A stretch of 6,962 nt of DNA from Candidatus Nanoarchaeia archaeon (GCA_028717785.1 JAQUND010000082.1:1-6962); one strand, 5' to 3'. Numbered from the stretch's first letter, positions 1-6,098 are shown. Notes: generated by a model not told the origin, from the letters alone. Numbers and translations are program-made.

Positions 1-900
1 ATGAATGTTATAGTAGGTGGGGGAATTGCAGGCTTAATATGGGCTAAGTATCATACTGACCACTTTATTTTGACAGATCAAGTAGGTGGTCAGATGATTT
101 CTTATTTCGACTTGGGTCCGAGATATCTTCACAATAAATCAAAATATGTCGAGAAGTTCTTAGAAGATTTAGAAGTTCCATTAAAACTTTCAACAATAAG
201 AATTGGTTATCTAGATGATACAGGTTGGATAGATAATCCAGGACCAGAGTTCAGACAAAAATATTTCATGAAGTCAAGAGGGCAGAATGATTTGAAAGGT
301 TTTGATCCAACTGTCCTTAACACAAATATTAAAGAGTTTCAAGTATGCGATGTTGACTTTAAATTATTGATTTCCAAATTGTTTGATCAGTTAGAAGAGC
401 GTATTTATATGGGAAGTATAACTCATATAAATCTTGAAAAACAAATGATTTCAACAGATAGTAATATGGTACTCAAGTTCAGTAAGCTAGTATCTACAAT
501 ACCACTAAACATTTTTGCCCGTGTTGCTGGCTTGAGTATCGCATTACAATCTTTTGATATGGCCTATTGTTTATTGTCAAAAGATTTTTTCGACTTGAAA
601 GAGTTTGATTATGTGTATGATGCAAGAACAGACACCCCATTTCATAGAATGACTAAATGCAAGATGGGCGTTGTGTGCGATGTTGTTGGAACAAGAATTA
701 TTGATTTTAAGAAATATATAGATCCTAAATATTTTACGATTCCTATTGATCAAGCTGTTAGGCTTGTAAAGAACAATCAGATTATTTCTTTAGAAAATGA
801 TTTTGAATTGAAAGATAAGCCAGTAAAATTTGTGGGACGGTATGGTACTTGGAATCGTCGTTGGAAAACTGAGACAGTAATAGAAGAAGCACAAGCATAG
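1..900 (+). CDS. FAD-dependent oxidoreductase, amine-oxidase / UDP-galactopyranose-mutase-like
   Basis: The 299-residue product opens with a Rossmann dinucleotide-binding loop, GGGIAGL (residues 6-12), right after a hydrophobic strand. An acidic residue, Asp26 (FILTD), sits where FAD enzymes hold the ribose. A GPRYLH stretch (39-44) resembles the flavin-proximal region of this superfamily. A VSTIPL strand (164-169) and a C-terminal FVGRYGTW (277-284) with a final helix match the second FAD-binding segment of amine oxidases and UDP-galactopyranose mutases. Those mutases are usually about 370-390 residues, so this is a compact version with a reduced substrate domain. The protein is probably a soluble flavoenzyme; its substrate cannot be read from sequence. 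The ATG is the first base of the window, so upstream signals and an earlier start cannot be judged. The gene runs directly into the ribosome site of the next. The FAD fold is secure and the specific reaction is not. Confidence 0.8.
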   Translation: MNVIVGGGIAGLIWAKYHTDHFILTDQVGGQMISYFDLGPRYLHNKSKYVEKFLEDLEVPLKLSTIRIGYLDDTGWIDNPGPEFRQKYFMKSRGQNDLKGFDPTVLNTNIKEFQVCDVDFKLLISKLFDQLEERIYMGSITHINLEKQMISTDSNMVLKFSKLVSTIPLNIFARVAGLSIALQSFDMAYCLLSKDFFDLKEFDYVYDARTDTPFHRMTKCKMGVVCDVVGTRIIDFKKYIDPKYFTIPIDQAVRLVKNNQIISLENDFELKDKPVKFVGRYGTWNRRWKTETVIEEAQA

Positions 901-903
901 GAG
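899..903 (+). promoter_or_regulatory. Shine-Dalgarno AGGAG for the gene at 910
   Basis: AGGAG overlaps the TAG stop of the FAD enzyme gene and lies 6 bases before the ATG at 910. It supports that start and shows that the two genes are read from one message. Confidence 0.8.
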
Positions 904-909
904 ATTATA

Positions 910-1095
910 ATGGTTGCACAACTTATTGAAGCCTATGATGAATATATAAAGTTATTGACTGAAGAATTAAATTCAATTGTTTCTTTTGCTGCAGTTCATG
1001 GATGGAAAACTTCAAATTATGAAGCAGGAGTGAAATGTCGAGAAAAAATTGCAAGACTAAAAAATCTTACTCAGACTACTGAGCCTCAAATATGA
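910..1095 (+). CDS. small helical phage protein of unknown function
   Basis: This 61-residue protein begins nine bases after the FAD enzyme gene with a strong AGGAG ribosome site. It is predicted almost wholly alpha-helical: one amphipathic helix at about residues 3-25 (AYDEYIKLLTEELN), a short turn at HGWKTSNYE (30-38), and a second charged helix at about 39-52 (GVKCREKIARLK). This looks like a helical hairpin, possibly one that dimerises. It has no catalytic motif, signal peptide or membrane segment. Small helical proteins of this kind are common in phage early regions, but no function can be assigned. Its stop overlaps the ATG at 1092 as ATGA, which suggests translational coupling to the next small gene. 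Confidence 0.75.
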   Translation: MVAQLIEAYDEYIKLLTEELNSIVSFAAVHGWKTSNYEAGVKCREKIARLKNLTQTTEPQI

Positions 1096-1223
1096 AAATT
1101 TCTTTATTTTTTGCATGGTATGATTTTTGGGTTGGATTTTTTTGGGACAGGAAATCAAGAACGCTTTATGTTTGTCTTATCCCTTGTGTTGTATTGAAAA
1201 TTGCATTTAAAGCAAAGAAATAA
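1092..1223 (+). CDS. 43-residue aromatic-rich small protein
   Basis: This short frame starts with the ATG of an ATGA overlap with the preceding stop and ends with TAA at 1221-1223, one base before the ATG of the next gene. It therefore exactly fills what would otherwise be a 129-base gap. The product has two parts: an aromatic half (residues 1-18, with LFFAWYDFWVGFFW) and, after a DRKSRT turn, a strand-like LYVCLIPCVVLKIAF with two cysteines (28 and 32) and a basic tail. The layout suggests a small beta-hairpin or a weakly membrane-associated peptide. From memory, similar short proteins with an FFAWYD..VG..DR..R.LY.C..PC pattern occur in other phages; no search was run. No function is known. 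Exact tiling between neighbours is the strongest evidence that it is real. Confidence 0.75.
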   Translation: MKISLFFAWYDFWVGFFWDRKSRTLYVCLIPCVVLKIAFKAKK

Positions 1224-1224
1224 T

Positions 1225-1878
1225 ATGTCTGTTAGCGAATTAATGTTTATGTATAATTTGTGCGTGGATCAAGGCTATTCGCTCAATATTAATTGTGGTA
1301 CTTTGAGAAGAATTGGAAAGACAACTTGTATAAAAGAACTGATACGTGGAAATAGTCAAAGAAATAATGTTGTTCTAGTCCCAAATAGAAATCTTTTACA
1401 AGACTATGCAGGTGTTGAAGTACGACCTTTTGTATTTCCAACTGATAATATGAGAAATAGAAGCAGATATGAACTTGAACTATCTCAAATAGTGAGAGGT
1501 AGATCTGAAGATTTTTATGTTTATGCCGATGAAGTTCCTGATGCTGAAAATATAATGGAAATGTTTAGAGATTCTCCTACAGTCCATTTTGTAGCCGGGT
1601 TCTATTCTATAGATAGTAGATCTGCTTATCATAGACCTGCTGTTTATACACCTCTTGAACATGAGCTTCCTACAATTGCTAGAATCTTACATGACGATCC
1701 AAGCTCTCAAATAATAGTTTCAAGACATATGCAGTCTCCAAGAAGACTTGCATCAACACTTTCGCAAGCAACAAATTTTTTTGAAGCATCTTGGGTATCT
1801 AATGCTAGCGATGAAGCGAAAACTGAAATTGTGTTAGATAAAGCAGCTAAAATGAAGTTTATAATAAATGAAAATTAA
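1225..1878 (+). CDS. P-loop NTPase of unknown role
   Basis: The 217-residue product has a phosphate-binding loop RRIGKTT (residues 28-34), preceded by a strand and Gly25. This is nearer to the R-x-x-GKT loop of helicases and terminases than to the strict GxxxxGKT form. A strand, NNVVLVPNR (47-55), follows. A Walker B strand, FYVYADEV (97-104), carries the Asp-Glu pair expected for metal binding and catalysis, and another strand, HFVAGFYS (121-128), may be the sensor strand. Nuclease, helicase motif VI and portal-docking features of terminases are not visible, and the protein is far too short for a terminase large subunit. The ATG at 1225 was chosen because the in-frame TTG at 1201 lies inside the preceding 43-residue gene and has no ribosome site. 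The likely activity is ATP hydrolysis or NTP-dependent switching on an unknown partner. Confidence 0.75.
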   Translation: MSVSELMFMYNLCVDQGYSLNINCGTLRRIGKTTCIKELIRGNSQRNNVVLVPNRNLLQDYAGVEVRPFVFPTDNMRNRSRYELELSQIVRGRSEDFYVYADEVPDAENIMEMFRDSPTVHFVAGFYSIDSRSAYHRPAVYTPLEHELPTIARILHDDPSSQIIVSRHMQSPRRLASTLSQATNFFEASWVSNASDEAKTEIVLDKAAKMKFIINEN

Positions 1879-2131
1879 AAACACGTTTAAACCCTTGGGC
1901 ATTTTGTATTACCATGATCAAGTAGTAAATCATCGAAGTATTCGTAAAGTTTTTTTAAATCCTATTTTGATGATGTTTGGCATAATGATTGCTTCTTATT
2001 TTGATAATAACAAGTTTTTAAATTATACAATCATAAAGTGCAAATCAAGATTAAATGTTTTTAAGAATTTTTACTTGCATTTTTTTACCTGCAATGATTT
2101 CGACAGAGTAGAGAAAAAGAAATTATTATGA
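1868..2131 (+). CDS. hypothetical basic, phenylalanine-rich protein, weakly supported
   Basis: An 87-residue frame overlaps the end of the P-loop NTPase gene by 11 bases and ends in an ATGA overlap with the following gene. It covers a 249-base stretch that has no other convincing gene. The product is rich in Lys, Asn, Phe and Ile. It has a short hydrophobic stretch (about residues 30-45, containing PILMMFGIMIASYF) that could be a weak membrane segment, and a basic C-terminus. No known domain or motif is recognised. The ribosome site before 1868 is poor, and the thymine runs are unlike the neighbouring genes. Overlaps at both ends favour a real gene. A non-coding or decayed stretch is the alternative. 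Confidence 0.45.
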   Translation: MKIKNTFKPLGILYYHDQVVNHRSIRKVFLNPILMMFGIMIASYFDNNKFLNYTIIKCKSRLNVFKNFYLHFFTCNDFDRVEKKKLL

Positions 2132-3090
2132 ATAAAAAAATCTGGGACAATCAATTTGAATTCAATGAAGAGTTTTTTAAAGATCAGAAACTTGATATTC
2201 ATAATCTGTCTTTACAAGAAAAAATTCGTTGGGCAAAAGAATTTTGTTTTCATGTTAATAAAGAATTAGCCGATCTTATAAACTGTCTCCCTCACTGGAA
2301 AATGCATTATAAAGTGAGCGAGAAAGAAGATACTATTGTCACAAGCAATTTAGTTGAAGAATATATAGATGTTTTGAAATATTTTATGGGCCTTGGGCAA
2401 TTGCTTGGGATTTCTTACGAAGATGTAATTAAAGGTTACAACGACAAAACTGAAGTAGTAAAACAAAAATATGAGCAAAACAAGAAGTTTCAATCTCTTC
2501 TTCATAAAAAAGTAGTCATTTTTGATGTTGACGGCGTGATTAACAATTTCCCTGATTGTTTTTTAGATTGGGTAAATAAAAAAGGAAATAAGTTTGAATC
2601 TGTCGAACAAATGAAAGATTTGTTAGATCTTAAAACATATCAAGAGTTGAAAGTCGAATATAGACTTTCAGGAGAAAAAAGGCATCAGCCTGTCAATAAA
2701 GAAACTTTGAAATTGATGAATCTACTTAAATCACAGGGCGAAACGATAATTCTCTTCACAAACAGACCAGTGTCGAAGTTCAAAGTGATCTATACAGACA
2801 CGCTTTATTGGTTACACAAAAATAATATACCTTTTGATGCTATTTACTGGTCCGATTTTCAAAGAAAAGAAGACATCTATAAACTCAGGTTTAAGATCAA
2901 ATACATTGTTGAAGACAATTTAGATAATGCAAAAAATTTCAATCATGAAGGGCACTTGGTATTTTTACTTGAGAAACTTTACAATCAAGATGGTATTTAT
3001 GCGAATGACAAACTTATAAGAATCAAAACTCCAATGGAGCTTTTAACATATGTTCAGTCCAAAAGTAGAAAACGGCTTAAAAAAGATTAA
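2128..3090 (+). CDS. fused all-alpha NTP pyrophosphatase (MazG/dimeric dUTPase-like) and HAD phosphatase
   Basis: The protein has 320 residues in two domains. The N-terminal domain (about 25-118) is helical, with KELAD (Glu46, Asp49), then NCLPHWKMH, then VEEYID (Glu77, Glu78, Asp81), then LGISYEDVIKGYNDK. This is the metal-binding layout of all-alpha NTP pyrophosphatases, including dimeric dUTPases and T4 dCTPase/dUTPase gp56, which cleave dNTPs to dNMPs. The C-terminal domain (about 128-300) is HAD: motif I FDVDGV (nucleophile Asp133, acid Asp135), motif II LFTNRP (Thr211), a Lys near 247 and acidic motif IV VEDNLDNA (261-268). The YRLSGEKR and TLYWLHKN segments resemble 5'(3')-deoxyribonucleotidases. 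The two domains could act in series on one nucleotide, but the base specificity is unknown. The ATG overlaps the preceding stop as ATGA, and the ribosome site is weak, which favours translational coupling. Fold calls are firm; the substrate is inferred. Confidence 0.85.
   Translation: MNKKIWDNQFEFNEEFFKDQKLDIHNLSLQEKIRWAKEFCFHVNKELADLINCLPHWKMHYKVSEKEDTIVTSNLVEEYIDVLKYFMGLGQLLGISYEDVIKGYNDKTEVVKQKYEQNKKFQSLLHKKVVIFDVDGVINNFPDCFLDWVNKKGNKFESVEQMKDLLDLKTYQELKVEYRLSGEKRHQPVNKETLKLMNLLKSQGETIILFTNRPVSKFKVIYTDTLYWLHKNNIPFDAIYWSDFQRKEDIYKLRFKIKYIVEDNLDNAKNFNHEGHLVFLLEKLYNQDGIYANDKLIRIKTPMELLTYVQSKSRKRLKKD
3036..3039 (+). promoter_or_regulatory. Shine-Dalgarno GGAG for the glycosylase-like gene
   Basis: GGAG lies within the end of the upstream coding sequence, 10 bases before the ATG at 3050. 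It supports that start despite a 41-base overlap between the two genes; the next in-frame ATG would remove the first two cluster cysteines. Confidence 0.6.
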
Positions 3091-3634
3091 TGAAAAAATT
3101 CAAGTCTGTACTAAGTGTGAGTTATGTAATCTAGAAGAAAACAAAAAAGATATTTCTAAAGGTTTTGGAAAACTTTATGGTTGGAGAGGCGGCACTAAAA
3201 AGTGCCGCTTTATGTTTATCGGGATGAATCCTTCATACAACCGATTTGCTGGACATGAATACGCATTTGGAGGAGTAAATGGTAGCCCTGGGCCTGGTGA
3301 AAAATTTAACAACCTCTTAAAAGAAACAGGTATGTTTGACGAGATATTTTGCGACAATGTAATTCACTGCTCTACATCTACTAATGCGATAAATAATTCT
3401 TGTGCTCGAGCTTGCTTCTCTTTTTTATTAGAAGAAATTAATGTCTTGAAACCTCATATCATTATTGCTATGGGCAGACAAGTTTTTGAAATACTATTAG
3501 ATCTATGTCTAGAGAACAATATAAAAATACCTATTAGATCTATATGGCATCCAAGCTATGTGTTTTCTTATCAGAGAAGCACACCAGAGGAATATAAAGC
3601 TTTTATAATACAAGCCTGCAAGGAGCAAAAATGA
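3050..3634 (+). CDS. uracil-DNA glycosylase superfamily protein with probable 4Fe-4S cluster
   Basis: The 194-residue product matches the compact Fe-S uracil-DNA glycosylases (family 4/5 type), which excise uracil or other damaged bases from DNA. Four cysteines fit the cluster ligands: Cys20 and Cys23 in VCTKCELC, then Cys107 in DNVIHCST and Cys122 in CARAC, 15 residues apart, close to the spacing known for family 4. The active-site motif 1 is FIGMNPS (56-62), which differs from the family 4 GEAPG form. It is closer to the GINPG/GMNPG of MUG and SMUG1, with Asn60 at the catalytic position. Motif 2 is WHPSYV (166-171), as in this superfamily. A helix LLEEINVLKPHIIIAMG (126-142) is also typical. 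The gene overlaps its upstream neighbour by 41 bases and the next gene by an ATGA. A GC-rich hairpin sits inside it. Membership is firm; the excised base is uncertain. Confidence 0.85.
   Translation: MFSPKVENGLKKINEKIQVCTKCELCNLEENKKDISKGFGKLYGWRGGTKKCRFMFIGMNPSYNRFAGHEYAFGGVNGSPGPGEKFNNLLKETGMFDEIFCDNVIHCSTSTNAINNSCARACFSFLLEEINVLKPHIIIAMGRQVFEILLDLCLENNIKIPIRSIWHPSYVFSYQRSTPEEYKAFIIQACKEQK
3189..3208 (+). other. perfect 8-bp GC-rich hairpin inside the glycosylase gene
   Basis: GCGGCACT and its exact complement AGTGCCGC are separated by an AAAA tetraloop and followed by TTTATGTTTAT. G:U and A:U pairs extend the RNA stem to about 11 pairs (3186-3211). Six of the eight core pairs are G:C, unusual in so AT-rich a region. 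It resembles an intrinsic terminator or a processing or attenuation hairpin, although the U tract is short. It lies at residues 47-54 (around GGTKKC), between the first cysteine pair and motif 1. The stem is seen directly; any function is inferred. Confidence 0.75.
3621..3625 (+). promoter_or_regulatory. Shine-Dalgarno AGGAG for the epimerase gene
   Basis: AGGAG is embedded in the last codons of the glycosylase-like gene, 5 bases before the ATG at 3631. With the ATGA overlap it indicates re-initiation or coupled translation. Confidence 0.8.
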
Positions 3635-4680
3635 AAAAGATTTTAATAACTGGAGAATCGGGCACAATTCCAATGCAAATGCAAAGGATAGCAAAGAATT
3701 TTGGTTTTGAAGTTGTCAATACACAACTAGAACACACACTATTAGACTCATTCAAAACGCACCAAAGTTTTAAAGTAAGGAAACCTGAACTTGATTTCCT
3801 TGATACGTCTCACCTGATAAGAGCGCCCTGGGACAATTTAGATCTAGTAATTCATTCAGGCGCATTTGTTGGAACTGATTATTGTTCTTCGGACCCTAGT
3901 CTTGCTATAAGGACGAACGTCGTCGGTACGCAGAATATAGTTGATCTTTGTAATAAATATGAAATACCGCTTATTTATTTGTCGACTACAGCTATACTTG
4001 ATCCTTCTGATTATGGGCCCAGGAAACCAATGACAGAAGAAACAAAAATCAATCCCCAAACTCTTTATGGTATTACCAAATATGCTGGAGAATTGATAGT
4101 AAAAAATACATGTCACACAAAACATCTGGTACTACGTCCTGTCTTTGGATTTGGAAATTATCCTGATGATTTGCATAGTGCTCTAACAAAATTTATCTAT
4201 ATCATGTACAAGAATATCACTCAACCAGCAAACCATAAACTTAAAATTTTGTTAAATAAAGGAACTGCAAAATCTTATACGAGAGTCGAAAATATAGCAA
4301 CATGTATTTTGAGTTTTGCACAAAGATTGCTTGACAACACAATTCCTTGCGTTGGTGGTGCTTCACATCGCCCTGTTTTTAATATAGGCGAAAATCATAC
4401 AAATTCAAAAACTTGGTTCGAGCTTTTTGAATTTGTTGCTTACAGATTTGCAGTACGAGGAATTTGCGTCCCAGATGTTTTTTATAGACATATAGATGAT
4501 TGGATTGATTTTGATGGGACAAGAGATTACTTGCATTATCATAACATGTCTGACGATAAACTTCGTTATTGTAAGATAGATTTTGCAAGTAATCAAGGGT
4601 ATATCCCTTTAGAAACTGGTATAAGAATGACAATAGAAAGCATAATCAATAATATAGGAATGGAGCCTTACTGGTTATGA
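3631..4680 (+). CDS. NAD-dependent epimerase/dehydratase (extended SDR family)
   Basis: The 349-residue protein has an N-terminal strand and nucleotide-binding loop, ILITGESGTIP (4-14); the third glycine of GxxGxxG is replaced by Pro14. The SDR landmarks follow: LDLVIHSGAFVG (70-81), TNVVGTQNI (95-103), the serine/threonine strand IYLSTTA (115-121), and catalytic YGITK (Tyr146, Lys150) with Ser118-Thr120 as the partner. LRPVFGFG (168-175) is the post-catalytic strand. Family members oxidise, epimerise, dehydrate or reduce sugars linked to a nucleotide, so the likely substrate is an NDP-sugar. The C-terminal half (about 200-349), which sets the sugar specificity, is not distinctive enough to name one. 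The gene overlaps both neighbours by ATGA. Plausible uses are a surface sugar or a sugar placed on a modified base; the first is the common use of such phage genes. Confidence 0.85.
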   Translation: MKKILITGESGTIPMQMQRIAKNFGFEVVNTQLEHTLLDSFKTHQSFKVRKPELDFLDTSHLIRAPWDNLDLVIHSGAFVGTDYCSSDPSLAIRTNVVGTQNIVDLCNKYEIPLIYLSTTAILDPSDYGPRKPMTEETKINPQTLYGITKYAGELIVKNTCHTKHLVLRPVFGFGNYPDDLHSALTKFIYIMYKNITQPANHKLKILLNKGTAKSYTRVENIATCILSFAQRLLDNTIPCVGGASHRPVFNIGENHTNSKTWFELFEFVAYRFAVRGICVPDVFYRHIDDWIDFDGTRDYLHYHNMSDDKLRYCKIDFASNQGYIPLETGIRMTIESIINNIGMEPYWL

Positions 4681-5165
4681 TAGTTTTATTTTTAGGTCCA
4701 GACTGTTCTGGCAAAGACTCTCTGATGCATGAACTTGCAAAACTATATGATTATAAATATTATATGAGTCCAAGATCGCCAATCTGCAATATAGTCTATG
4801 ATACAATCTATAATAGAACAGAAACATCAAGAAAAGAAACAAATTTTAAACTAATAGAAAAGTTCTTGGATCTTGGCGCATGTTTTGTTTATATTAAAGT
4901 CGACTCTAAAGTTTTGCTTGGAAGAGCTTTGGCTAGAAACGAAAAACATGTATCAAGTTTGCAGACATTCAAACAACACATAAAAATTTACGAACAAATC
5001 ATCCAAGAATGCAAGAAAAAATTTAAAGATTATTCAGATAGATTTATTCAAATCGATAATTCAGCTTCTATTGAAACTGTTGCTCAAAAACTTAAAGAAA
5101 AAGTAGACCCTGTTTTAGATATGATAACATTAGAAGATGCAAGCGAACATTTTTCGAACAGGTGA
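4677..5165 (+). CDS. small P-loop nucleotide kinase-like protein (dNMP/thymidylate kinase fold)
   Basis: The 162-residue product starts with a strand and a Walker A loop, GPDCSGKDS (7-15), in the form common to phage nucleotide kinases. The segment SPRSPICNIVYDTIYNR (31-47) resembles the DRxxxSxxVY stretch of thymidylate-kinase-like proteins, with Pro32 where Asp is usual. A strand ACFVYIKVD (68-76) and a lid-like region with Arg83 and Arg87 (GRALARNEK) complete the core, and the rest is helical. Thymidylate kinases are about 200-215 residues and T4 gp1 is 241, so this is a short form with the region between Walker A and the substrate motif reduced. It may phosphorylate a (modified) dNMP or have another small substrate. 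It begins as an ATGA overlap with the epimerase stop; GGAG at 4662-4665 may serve as ribosome site. Confidence 0.75.
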   Translation: MIVLFLGPDCSGKDSLMHELAKLYDYKYYMSPRSPICNIVYDTIYNRTETSRKETNFKLIEKFLDLGACFVYIKVDSKVLLGRALARNEKHVSSLQTFKQHIKIYEQIIQECKKKFKDYSDRFIQIDNSASIETVAQKLKEKVDPVLDMITLEDASEHFSNR

Positions 5166-5168
5166 CAT

Positions 5169-6098
5169 ATGATAAATAGAGAACGTAATCTGATAAATAC
5201 AAATAGATTTGTGTCTGTTCAACAGAACTCGCCTTTTTTACAACCTTCAAGAATTAAGATGTGTAATTTTGAAAAATACAAATTGTTTCTTAATTCGATA
5301 GAACTTGAAAATTTTGAAACTATAATGATAAAAAAAGGAAATTGTTCTACAAATGAAGCAGCCGAAAAAATAGCTTATGGGAATGTTTACAATTCACATT
5401 CACTTCCATTTTATCTCTACAATTTCTCAGCCTTAAAAATGATTGATAGATTGATCCCAGTAAAGTCTGATAAAGTCGTTCTTGAATTAGGTTGTAACAA
5501 TGGACATGTTTCTCGTTTATTTCAACGTAATGGATTCAAATTCAAAGAATATTGGGGAGTCGATTTTGATTTTTCTTTTATTGTTGATGGTTTAGATGCT
5601 TTCAAAGAAGAAGACAATCTTTTTGTAAGCAATTTTTGTTCAGGTAATTTCAATAAACTACTTAATTTCAAAGATTCTTCTTTTGATCTTGTTTATTTCC
5701 AAGAAGCATTTGATCATTGTAAAGACAAGTTTTTCTATGCAGAACAATGTGTTTCTGAGATTCAAAGAGTTTTGAAGCCGGGTGGTTATCTCTATATCAC
5801 GTTAGTTTTTGAGCATGAATTTAGAGATTTGTATCATTGGGACCATAATTATGTCTGGGATAAATTTCAATTTGAAAATATGATACAAGATTATTTTCAA
5901 ATAGCAAATTTTTCTCCATTACTTACATTTGAAAAAGCAATTACAAATACAGAAAGACTTGGGTACCCAATAGTAATTGAAGAAGCTCTGCAAGACGCTT
6001 ATAAAAATTGGCCACCAAAATTTGCTAAAATGATTTGCGCTCCCTTTGTACACAGCGACTATACCGCTGTAGGGGCTTTTATGCTTAAAAAGGTGTAA
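5169..6098 (+). CDS. class I SAM-dependent methyltransferase
   Basis: The 309-residue protein has the Rossmann methyltransferase core in its middle: motif I VVLELGCNNGHVS (103-115), an acidic ribose-binding residue in GVDFD (130-134), motif IV FDLVYFQEAFDH (172-183) and the LKPGGYLYIT turn and strand (202-211). The order matches Methyltransf_11-type small-molecule methyltransferases. No target-recognition domain or DPPY-type motif of DNA adenine or cytosine-N4 methylases is seen, and no PC loop of C5 methylases. The first 100 residues are an added helical region, and the C-terminus (about 215-309) is a family-specific cap rich in aromatics. A sugar, polysaccharide or nucleotide substrate is more likely than unmodified DNA. 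Four bases separate it from the kinase gene, and AGGTGA overlaps that gene's stop, only 3 bases before the ATG. Confidence 0.8.
   Translation: MINRERNLINTNRFVSVQQNSPFLQPSRIKMCNFEKYKLFLNSIELENFETIMIKKGNCSTNEAAEKIAYGNVYNSHSLPFYLYNFSALKMIDRLIPVKSDKVVLELGCNNGHVSRLFQRNGFKFKEYWGVDFDFSFIVDGLDAFKEEDNLFVSNFCSGNFNKLLNFKDSSFDLVYFQEAFDHCKDKFFYAEQCVSEIQRVLKPGGYLYITLVFEHEFRDLYHWDHNYVWDKFQFENMIQDYFQIANFSPLLTFEKAITNTERLGYPIVIEEALQDAYKNWPPKFAKMICAPFVHSDYTAVGAFMLKKV
6052..6070 (+). other. 6-bp hairpin near the end of the methyltransferase gene
   Basis: ACAGCG and CGCTGT are exact complements with a 7-base loop, followed by AGGGGCTTTT. It could weaken transcription at the end of the coupled block, but the stem is short and it lies in coding sequence, so chance is possible. 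Confidence 0.35.

Noticed and set aside
1201..1224. TTG at 1201 as the start of the P-loop NTPase
   Set aside because: It lies inside the 43-residue gene ending at 1223 and has no ribosome site, while the in-frame ATG at 1225 begins one base after that gene's stop.
1225..1878. Terminase large subunit or helicase
   Set aside because: The RRxGKT loop is similar, but the protein is only 217 residues and shows no nuclease domain or later helicase motifs.
3856..4125. Minus-strand open frame within the epimerase gene
   Set aside because: It is a shadow of a strongly supported plus-strand gene, with no recognisable domain or ribosome site; the same holds for the minus-strand frames at 1480-1662, 3175-3357, 3509-3694, 4379-4633 and 6227-6433.
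4595..4609. AAGGG-TATAT-CCCTT inverted repeat as a regulatory hairpin
   Set aside because: The stem is only 5 bp, lies within coding sequence and is of a kind expected by chance.
5169..6098. DNA methyltransferase of a restriction-modification system
   Set aside because: Only the generic SAM-binding motifs are present; there is no DPPY-type or PC catalytic motif, no target-recognition domain and no nuclease partner.
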